Shown here: piece after piece, positions 1-5,079 of the stretch
How the letters are laid out: the number at the start of each line of letters is the position of its first letter
How positions within the stretch are numbered: position 1 is the first letter of the stretch
Origin: an uncultured Clostridia bacterium
Lineage (GTDB): Bacteria; Bacillota; Clostridia; TANB77; CAG-508
Assembly (NCBI GenBank): GCA_934167365.1
Contig: CAKPKU010000089.1
Coordinates: 1-5,079 of the forward strand
Reading direction: 5' to 3'
Length of the DNA stretch: 5,079 bases
Made by a program: the position numbers and the translations under genes
Notes under the pieces: model-generated
The model's input: the letters and a program-made list of their open reading frames with translations, nothing else
Databases searched by the model: none
Told to the model about the DNA's origin: nothing

Positions 1-142
<142 letters not shown>

Positions 143-146
143 ATGT

Positions 147-155
147 ATCACCCAC
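147..155 (-). promoter_or_regulatory. Ribosome binding site of the left-edge small gene
   Basis: The minus strand reads GTGGGTGAT, then ACAT, then ATG. GTGGGTGAT matches the Shine-Dalgarno consensus GGAGGTGAT at 7 of 9 bases, and the 4-nt gap to the start codon is the same as for csoR in this window. This supports translation from ATG 142. Confidence 0.55.
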
Positions 156-201
156 TAAAAACTATTTTGTAATTTTAATTTTTTTGCCTTTTTACAATTT
201 T

Positions 202-231
202 ATTATATATAATTTTCAACATTAATGTCAA
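202..231 (-). promoter_or_regulatory. Consensus housekeeping promoter for the left-edge small gene
   Basis: On the minus strand TTGACA (231-226) and TATAAT (207-202) are both exact consensus hexamers, separated by 18 bp. Transcription would start near 195, leaving a leader of about 53 nt before the ATG at 142. Two perfect hexamers at acceptable spacing, pointing at an ORF with a good ribosome binding site, are unlikely to be chance, although this AT-rich DNA makes single TATAAT matches common. Confidence 0.65.
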
Positions 232-531
232 TATTATAACAAAATTCGATAACTCAAAATCTCATAATTTATTTGATGATTCATATTAAAATTCAATTAA
301 ATTTTCATTATAAAATGAACGTTTTTTATAATTTATTACTAAACTGTAATCTCATAATTATAAGGCAAAAAAGTATTTAATTACCAAAATTTAATATCCT
401 GTATTACACTATTCATACAATATATCTTCAAAAAAAAATTTAGATTATTACAAACTTTTAATTTTTTCACCTTTTATTTCTCCTACTGTAACATATCTGT
501 TATGAACCTATAATTCCATAAAAATTCACAT
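232..531. other. AT-rich intergenic region, no convincing gene
   Basis: This 300-bp stretch lies between two divergent promoters, the minus-strand promoter ending at 231 and the csoR promoter. I find no reading frame with a start and ribosome binding site, no tRNA-like fold and no strong terminator. It contains a 9-bp inverted repeat (307-315 with 324-332), a 12-bp direct repeat AATCTCATAATT (258-269 and 348-359), and a short minus-strand open stretch (448-507) that could be a gene remnant. All three are weak. Confidence 0.6.
307..332. repeat. 9-bp AT-rich inverted repeat
   Basis: ATTATAAAA (307-315) is the exact reverse complement of TTTTATAAT (324-332), with an 8-base spacer that includes the palindrome AACGTT (318-323). 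The stem is only A-T pairs, so it would be a poor terminator. It could be a protein binding site or chance in this composition. Confidence 0.35.
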
Positions 532-538
532 ATACCCC
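532..538 (+). promoter_or_regulatory. Possible upstream CsoR half-site
   Basis: ATACCCC here repeats the first seven bases of the candidate csoR operator (550-556), 18 bp upstream and in the same orientation. C-runs are rare in this AT-rich intergenic DNA, which makes the repeat stand out. It lies just upstream of the -35 and could help a second repressor tetramer bind. Confidence 0.3.
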
Positions 539-542
539 CATA

Positions 543-571
543 TTTACAAATACCCCGATACGGTATATACT
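543..571 (+). promoter_or_regulatory. csoR promoter
   Basis: TTTACA (543-548) and TATACT (566-571) each differ from the housekeeping sigma consensus by one base and are spaced exactly 17 bp apart. Transcription would begin around 578-579, so the leader before the TTG start of csoR would be only about 13-14 nt, with the Shine-Dalgarno almost at the 5' end. The spacer is filled by the candidate CsoR operator. Confidence 0.7.
550..566 (+). promoter_or_regulatory. Candidate CsoR operator
   Basis: ATACCCCGATACGGTAT is a pseudo-palindrome with ATACC and GGTAT arms flanking a 7-base centre. CsoR operators in Firmicutes are typically C/G-run pseudo-palindromes of this general type (family knowledge). 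It occupies the promoter spacer and its last base is the first base of the -10, so a bound repressor would block RNA polymerase. Binding itself is inferred. Confidence 0.6.
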
Positions 572-578
572 TTCATTT

Positions 579-587
579 GGTGGTGAT
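579..587 (+). promoter_or_regulatory. csoR ribosome binding site
   Basis: GGTGGTGAT matches GGAGGTGAT at 8 of 9 bases and sits 4 nt before TTG 592. This decides the TTG start: the next in-frame ATG is codon 31, inside the conserved helix. Confidence 0.85.
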
Positions 588-591
588 ATAA

Positions 592-885
592 TTGAGTGAG
601 TGTTGTAAGAAAAAAACTATTAGAAGTGAAGATGAAAAAAAATTAATAAACAACAGATTAAATAGAATAGATGGACAAATAATGGGTATAAAAAGAATGA
701 TACAAAATGATGCATATTGTACTGATGTATTAATTCAATTATCCGCAGTTGAAAATGCTATAAAAAGCTTATCAAATCATATTCTCGAAAATCATTTATA
801 TACATGTGTTTCAAATGATTTAGAAAATAACAACTTAAATGTAATTGATGAATTAATAAGTTTGTTTAAAAAATTTAATAAATAA
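592..885 (+). CDS. csoR: CsoR-type copper-sensing transcriptional repressor
   Basis: This is a 97-residue, all-helical DNA-binding repressor of the CsoR/RcnR family. Apo protein binds the operator of a copper-export operon; Cu(I) binding releases it. The family signature RLNRIDGQIMGI is at residues 22-33. The metal site is Cys43, His68 and Cys72, with the exact spacing (25 then 4 residues) of the Cys-His-Cys Cu(I) triad in known CsoR proteins. Tyr42 and Glu87 are near the usual second-shell positions. RcnR (nickel/cobalt) and CstR (persulfide) have different ligand sets, so copper is the best call. Translation starts at TTG, chosen because of the ribosome binding site at 579-587. An N-terminal Cys4-Cys5 pair lies outside the core site. 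The gene is first in a copper operon ahead of copZ and copA and probably represses itself through the operator in its own promoter. Confidence 0.93.
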   Translation: MSECCKKKTIRSEDEKKLINNRLNRIDGQIMGIKRMIQNDAYCTDVLIQLSAVENAIKSLSNHILENHLYTCVSNDLENNNLNVIDELISLFKKFNK

Positions 886-1000
886 TTAGTGCATAATAAA
901 ATACTACTTTATTAAAACTTAATTAGTATATCAATACTATTTAACAAAAATATTTTTATTTTACTTTTAAATAAAGTTTCTAATTTGTTATGTACGGAAA

Positions 1001-1006
1001 GAAGGA
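1001..1006 (+). promoter_or_regulatory. copZ ribosome binding site
   Basis: GAAGGA lies 6 nt before ATG 1013, an ideal distance. It abuts ATG 1007 with no spacer, so 1013 is the better start. Confidence 0.75.
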
Positions 1007-1012
1007 ATGATT

Positions 1013-1219
1013 ATGAATATATTAAAATTAAATGTTACAGGAATGGTATGTGAAGGATGCGAAAAAAGAATTATTAACGCCTTAACTCAAATACCTGAAG
1101 TTGGAAAAGTAGTGGCAAACCACACTACCGGTATAGTTGAAATAGAGCTAAAAGATACATTAAATAAAAACGATTTAGTCGAAACAATTGAAAATTTAGG
1201 ATTTGATGTAGAGGATTAA
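1013..1219 (+). CDS. copZ: CopZ-like copper chaperone (single HMA domain)
   Basis: This is a 68-residue cytoplasmic protein made of one heavy-metal-associated domain with a beta-alpha-beta-beta-alpha-beta fold (family knowledge). The metal-binding loop GMVCEGC gives Cys13 and Cys16, and the C-terminal GF signature of the fold is seen at Gly63-Phe64. Such chaperones carry Cu(I) to CopA and may also load or unload CsoR. I chose ATG 1013 over the in-frame ATG at 1007 because the ribosome binding site at 1001-1006 leaves proper spacing only for 1013; the longer form would be 70 residues. The gene lies between csoR and copA, with only 6 bp to copA, so the two are surely co-transcribed. Mercury or another soft metal is possible for the fold alone, but the CsoR and CopA partners argue for copper. 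Confidence 0.9.
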   Translation: MNILKLNVTGMVCEGCEKRIINALTQIPEVGKVVANHTTGIVEIELKDTLNKNDLVETIENLGFDVED

Positions 1220-1225
1220 TTAAAT

Positions 1226-3436
1226 ATGAAAAAAATTATATTATCTATAGATGGTATGACATGTAGTGCATGTTCAAATGGATTAGAAAAATATTTAAAC
1301 AAACAAAATGGAATTATAAATACTACTGTAAACTTGGTAATGGCAAATGCTACAATAGACTATGATGAAACTATACTAAACCAAGAAAAAATTGAAAAAT
1401 ATGTAAAACAAGCTGGATTTACTAGTAAAGGTATATTTAAAGATTTAAAAATTGAAAAAACACATAAAAAGGAAAAAGTAAAATTTATTGTATTCACAAT
1501 TTTGGCAATAATCTTAATGTATATTTCAATGGGTCATATGATAAACTTACCCATTCCACATATATTAAGTCCTCATCATAGTCCACTTATATATACAACT
1601 GCTTTGCTTATTTTAACCATTCTTTTTCTATTATATGGATATGACATTTTAAAAAGTGGCTACAAAAATTTAATTCATAAAATGCCAAACATGGATACTT
1701 TAGTTTCCATTGGTGTTTTAAGTAGTTTTATTTATAGTATTTATGGAATGTATATGGCTTTAAATTATGATCATTCATATATTATGAATTTGTATTTTGA
1801 ATCATCTGCAATTGTAATATATTTTGTAAAATTAGGAAGATATTTAGATAAAATAAGTACAGATAAAACAAAAGAAGCTATTCAAAAATTAGTTGAAATA
1901 ACTCCAAGTACAGCTACAATACTAGTTGATGGAATAGAAAAAACTGTAACATTAGATGAAATTAAAAAAGGAACAATTGTTATAGCTAAACCTGGAGATA
2001 AAATCGCTGTTGATGGTGAAATTATTGAAGGAAAAACACATTTAGATGAATCTTTTATAACAGGAGAAAGTAAGCCTTCATCAAAATCAGTAGGAGAAAA
2101 AGTTATTGCTGGTAGCCTAAATTATGATGGATTTATAAAATATAAAGCAGAAAAAATTGGAAAAGACTCAACTATATCAGAAATAGTTCGACTTGTGCTT
2201 CAAGCAAGTAATACAAAAGCACCTATTTCAAAAATAGCAGATAAAATTTCTGGATACTTTGTTCCAACTGTTATTTTAATTGCAATTATTAGTTTCATAG
2301 CTTATTTATTATTAGGATATGGAATAACTACTGCATTGACAACATTTGTTACAATTTTAGTGGTAGCTTGTCCTTGCAGTCTTGGACTTGCAACTCCTTT
2401 GGCCATAATTGTAAGTGAAGGATTATGTGCTAATAATGGAATACTTATAAAAAAAAGTGAAATATTAGAAAATGCCTCAAAAATAAATACCATTGTATTT
2501 GACAAAACAGGAACACTAACTTTTGGTAATTTAAAAATATCAAAGATTTATAATTATTCTAAATTATCTGATGAAGAACTTATTTTACTATGTGGCAGTT
2601 TAGAGCAAAATTCAACACATCCAATATCAAAGGCATTTTTAAATTATCTAACTGAAAAAAATATATCTAAATTGCTAGAAGTATCAAACTTTCAAAATGT
2701 CCCTGGACTTGGTATTATTGGAGAAATTCAGAATAAAACAATTATGCTTGGAAACAGAAAATTAGTTGAAAAATATTTAATGGAAAATACACATATAAAT
2801 GATGAGGATTCTTTATCTTCTGATGGTAATACAATAATTTATGTTATACAAGACAAACAAATAATTGGATTAATTGGTGTAAATGATATTTTAAGACCTA
2901 ATACTAAACAGGTTATAGATGATCTAAACAAAAAGCATATAAAAACTATAATGTTAACAGGTGATAATACAGCCACTGCTGAAAAAATAAGTAATAGTCT
3001 TAATATTAGTAAAACTATTTCAAATGTTTTACCATCTGAAAAGGCTGATGTTATAAATGAACTGAAATTAAATAATAATTATGTTATGATGTGTGGTGAT
3101 GGAATAAATGATAGCCCCGCCTTAGCAAATAGTGACATTGGAATAAGTGTAAAAAGTGGCACAGACATTGCCATGGACTCATCTGATGTTATATTGACAA
3201 AAAATGATTTAAGCTCTATTTTAAAACTTATTACAATTAGTGAAAGAACTATAAAAAATATAAAAGAGAACTTATTTTGGGCATTTTTCTATAATGTTTT
3301 AATGATACCTATTGCAATTGGTTTATTAAAGCCTATTGGTATTTCAATAAATCCTATGATTGCAAGTTTAGCTATGGTATTTAGCAGTTTGACAGTTATT
3401 GCAAATACTTTAAGATTAAAAAGAATACGTATATAA
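1226..3436 (+). CDS. copA: Copper-exporting P1B-1-type ATPase CopA
   Basis: This 736-residue membrane pump uses ATP to export Cu(I) from the cytoplasm. Order of parts: one N-terminal HMA domain (Cys13-x-x-Cys16); membrane segments near 86-105, 121-140, 157-178 and 190-206; actuator domain with TGES at 279-282; segments near 343-365 and 370-396, the latter with the metal-site CPC at 382-384; phosphorylation motif DKTGT with Asp426; His465-Pro466 for ATP binding; TGD at 578-580; GDGIND at 624-629; last two segments near 683-701 and 708-727. Tyr689-Asn690 and Met717-x-x-Ser720-Ser721 with CPC form the Cu(I) P1B-1 signature. The first extracellular loop (101-118) is rich in Met and His. All catalytic motifs are intact and the length is normal for a one-HMA CopA. 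Its Shine-Dalgarno is weak (GAGG at 1211-1214, inside copZ), which with the 6-bp gap suggests translational coupling to copZ. Confidence 0.96.
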   Translation: MKKIILSIDGMTCSACSNGLEKYLNKQNGIINTTVNLVMANATIDYDETILNQEKIEKYVKQAGFTSKGIFKDLKIEKTHKKEKVKFIVFTILAIILMYISMGHMINLPIPHILSPHHSPLIYTTALLILTILFLLYGYDILKSGYKNLIHKMPNMDTLVSIGVLSSFIYSIYGMYMALNYDHSYIMNLYFESSAIVIYFVKLGRYLDKISTDKTKEAIQKLVEITPSTATILVDGIEKTVTLDEIKKGTIVIAKPGDKIAVDGEIIEGKTHLDESFITGESKPSSKSVGEKVIAGSLNYDGFIKYKAEKIGKDSTISEIVRLVLQASNTKAPISKIADKISGYFVPTVILIAIISFIAYLLLGYGITTALTTFVTILVVACPCSLGLATPLAIIVSEGLCANNGILIKKSEILENASKINTIVFDKTGTLTFGNLKISKIYNYSKLSDEELILLCGSLEQNSTHPISKAFLNYLTEKNISKLLEVSNFQNVPGLGIIGEIQNKTIMLGNRKLVEKYLMENTHINDEDSLSSDGNTIIYVIQDKQIIGLIGVNDILRPNTKQVIDDLNKKHIKTIMLTGDNTATAEKISNSLNISKTISNVLPSEKADVINELKLNNNYVMMCGDGINDSPALANSDIGISVKSGTDIAMDSSDVILTKNDLSSILKLITISERTIKNIKENLFWAFFYNVLMIPIAIGLLKPIGISINPMIASLAMVFSSLTVIANTLRLKRIRI

Positions 3437-3480
3437 AAATAAATCTTACATGATAAAGTTCATTTTATATACTCAATAAC

Positions 3481-3527
3481 AAAAATTAGGGTGAACAAGT
3501 TTTTTCAACTTATTCACCCTAATTTTT
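3481..3527. terminator. Bidirectional terminator between copA and ftsH
   Basis: Two 21-base arms (3481-3501 and 3507-3527) pair around a 5-base loop. A GGGTGA/TCACCC core is flanked by AAAAATTA/TAATTTTT, so either strand gives a stem followed by a U-run. The only imperfection is C3496 opposite A3512. In the plus transcript this is a C-A mismatch; in the minus (ftsH) transcript it becomes a U-G wobble. It lies 44 nt after the copA stop and 18 nt after the ftsH stop, as expected for convergent genes. Confidence 0.92.
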
Positions 3528-3545
3528 GAATAATAACCTTTATTT

Positions 3546-5079
3546 TTAGCTATTAAATATTTGATCAAATTCATTTCCATCAATTTTTTCTTTTTCTAAT
3601 AATACTCCAGCAACAGCATGTAGTTTATCTATATTTTGTTTTAATATTTCCTCTGCCATTCTGTATGCATAATCTATAATAGATTTAACTTCCTCATCAA
3701 TTATACCTGCTGTTTCTTCTGAATATTCTTTTGATTGAGCAAAGTCTCTTCCTAAAAATACTTCTTCTTGATTTGTTCCTAACATCATAGGACCTATTCT
3801 ATCACTCATTCCATATTTTGTTACCATTGCCCTTGCAATTTTAGTTGCTCTTTCAATGTCATTACTTGCTCCTGTTGATATATCATCTAGTATTAGTTTT
3901 TCTGCAACTCTTCCTCCTAATAGAGAAATTATATTTTCTTGCATTTCTGATTTTGACATAAATGATTTATCTTCTGTTGGTCTATACATAGTATATCCTC
4001 CAGCCATTCCTCTTGGAACAATTGAAATTTGATGTACAGCATCTTGTGTAGGTAAAAATTTACTTACAACCGCATGACCAGCCTCATGATATGCTACTAA
4101 TTTTTTCTCTTTGTCACTTCTTACTTTGCTCTTCTTTTCTGGTCCCATTGTTACTTTTACCATTGCATCTTCTACATTTTTCATATTTATTTCTTGTTGA
4201 TTATTTCTAGCTGCTAATAATGCTGCTTCGTTTAATACATTTTCAAGATCTGCTCCAGAAAATCCTGAAGTATTTCTTGCAACTATTCCTAAATCTACAT
4301 CTGGTGCTAATCTTTTCTTTCTTGCATGAACTTCCAAAATTTGCTCTCTTGCTTTTACATCTGGTTGAGATACTATTATTTGTCTATCAAATCTACCTGG
4401 TCTTAATAAAGCTTTATCTAATACATCAGGTCTATTTGTTGCTGCCATTACTATTACGCCTTCATTTAATGCAAATCCATCCATTTCAACTAATAATTGA
4501 TTTAATGTTTGTTCTCTTTCATCATGTCCTCCACCAAGACCTGCACCTCTTTGTCTACCAACTGCATCAATTTCATCAATGAAAATTATACATGGTGCAT
4601 TTTTCTTTGCTTGTTCAAACAAATCTCTAACTCTTGATGCACCAACACCAACAAACATTTCAACAAAGTCTGATCCACTTATAATAAAAAATGGAACTCC
4701 TGCTTCTCCTGCAACTGCTTTTGCAAGTAATGTTTTACCTGTTCCTGGATGCCCTACAAGTAGTACTCCTTTTGGAATTCTTGCTCCCATATCTGTGAAC
4801 TTTTTAGGATTTTTTAAAAATTCTACAATTTCTTGAAGCTCTTGTTTTTCTTCATCTACTCCTGCAACATCATTAAATGTTATCTTATTTTTATCATTTT
4901 GCCCTACAACTCTTGCTTTACTTTTTCCGAATGACATTGTTTTGTTTCCTGATTGCCTTCCACTCATTGAGAAAAACCAAAATAATATAAATATTATTAA
5001 TAAGCCAAATGGAGCAATTAATCCAATTATAGTAACCCATATTGATTGAGATTCTTGTTGTACTTTTACTGAATTATCT
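3546..5079 (-). CDS. ftsH: ATP-dependent zinc metalloprotease FtsH, N-terminus beyond the window
   Basis: FtsH is a hexameric membrane-anchored AAA+ protease that unfolds and degrades membrane and cytoplasmic proteins. The visible part is 510 residues, numbered from the right edge: a membrane helix at about 13-36 starting Trp14; AAA+ domain with Walker A GHPGTGKT at 109-116, pore motif FVG at 142-144, Walker B IIFIDE at 164-169 and arginine fingers Arg229 and Arg232; then the protease domain with zinc site HEAGH at 331-335 and the third ligand Asp407. The frame is open to the edge, so the Met at 4967 (residue 38, just after the helix) is internal and not the start. Typical FtsH has about 600-650 residues, so about 100 are missing: the first membrane helix and most of the external domain. 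The C-terminus is short and lacks a long tail. All catalytic residues are present. It converges on the copper operon and is probably unrelated in function. Confidence 0.97.
   Translation of the reverse strand, partial: DNSVKVQQESQSIWVTIIGLIAPFGLLIIFILFWFFSMSGRQSGNKTMSFGKSKARVVGQNDKNKITFNDVAGVDEEKQELQEIVEFLKNPKKFTDMGARIPKGVLLVGHPGTGKTLLAKAVAGEAGVPFFIISGSDFVEMFVGVGASRVRDLFEQAKKNAPCIIFIDEIDAVGRQRGAGLGGGHDEREQTLNQLLVEMDGFALNEGVIVMAATNRPDVLDKALLRPGRFDRQIIVSQPDVKAREQILEVHARKKRLAPDVDLGIVARNTSGFSGADLENVLNEAALLAARNNQQEINMKNVEDAMVKVTMGPEKKSKVRSDKEKKLVAYHEAGHAVVSKFLPTQDAVHQISIVPRGMAGGYTMYRPTEDKSFMSKSEMQENIISLLGGRVAEKLILDDISTGASNDIERATKIARAMVTKYGMSDRIGPMMLGTNQEEVFLGRDFAQSKEYSEETAGIIDEEVKSIIDYAYRMAEEILKQNIDKLHAVAGVLLEKEKIDGNEFDQIFNS

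Noticed and set aside
924..939. 6-bp inverted repeat TAGTAT/ATACTA after csoR as a terminator or operator.
   Set aside because: The stem is mostly A-T, has only one G-C pair, is short and is not followed by a T-run. The chance of such a match in this composition is high.
941..972. TTAACA with a downstream TTAAAT as a separate copZ promoter.
   Set aside because: The spacing is 20 bp and the -10 is poor; no better pair was found.
1007..1009. Upstream ATG as the start of copZ.
   Set aside because: It touches the Shine-Dalgarno directly, whereas ATG 1013, two codons later, has proper spacing.
2302..2505. Minus-strand open frame of 67 codons inside copA.
   Set aside because: It lies over the conserved CPC-to-DKTGT region of copA and has no ribosome binding site or recognisable domain; it is a shadow of the coding strand.
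4220..4836. Two plus-strand open frames opposite ftsH (4220-4582 and 4579-4836).
   Set aside because: They are antisense to the conserved AAA+ domain. The first is an implausible Leu/His-rich composition produced by antisense codons.
4965..4967. ATG as the start codon of ftsH.
   Set aside because: The frame continues upstream without a stop to the window edge and encodes the second membrane helix typical of FtsH just before this Met.

Overview
The window looks like chromosomal DNA from a low-GC Firmicute, most likely a Clostridia-type anaerobe. It is strongly AT-rich, codons end mainly in A or T, Shine-Dalgarno sequences are near consensus, one gene starts with TTG, and the CsoR, CopA and FtsH proteins are of Firmicutes type. 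I cannot name a species.

Layout: (1) Positions 1-591 contain no long gene. The left end (about 1-231) carries a small transcription unit on the minus strand: a consensus promoter, a ribosome binding site and a short reading frame with an in-frame (GA)15 dinucleotide tract that runs off the left edge. About 300 bases of AT-rich intergenic DNA follow, with only weak repeats. (2) Positions 532-3436 hold a copper-homeostasis operon on the plus strand: an operator-promoter, csoR (Cu(I)-sensing repressor), a 121-bp gap, copZ (small Cu(I) chaperone) and, 6 bp later, copA (P1B-1-type Cu(I)-exporting ATPase). (3) A long symmetric hairpin at 3481-3527 acts as a shared terminator between convergent genes. 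(4) Positions 3546-5079 encode, on the minus strand, most of FtsH, the membrane-anchored AAA+ zinc metalloprotease; its N-terminus lies beyond the right edge.

How the genes work together (family knowledge plus inference): apo-CsoR would sit on the pseudo-palindrome between the -35 and -10 of its own promoter. Cu(I) binding at Cys43/His68/Cys72 would release it, so that csoR, copZ and probably copA are expressed; CopZ hands Cu(I) to CopA, which pumps it out. ftsH is an unrelated housekeeping neighbour.

The part that ordinary annotation would miss is the minus-strand unit at the left edge. It has a TTGACA/TATAAT promoter, a leader of about 53 nt, a good ribosome binding site and a dinucleotide repeat in the reading frame. 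Only one of the three repeat phases stays open to the window edge, which is the layout of a contingency (phase-variable) locus. This is a hypothesis from the sequence alone.
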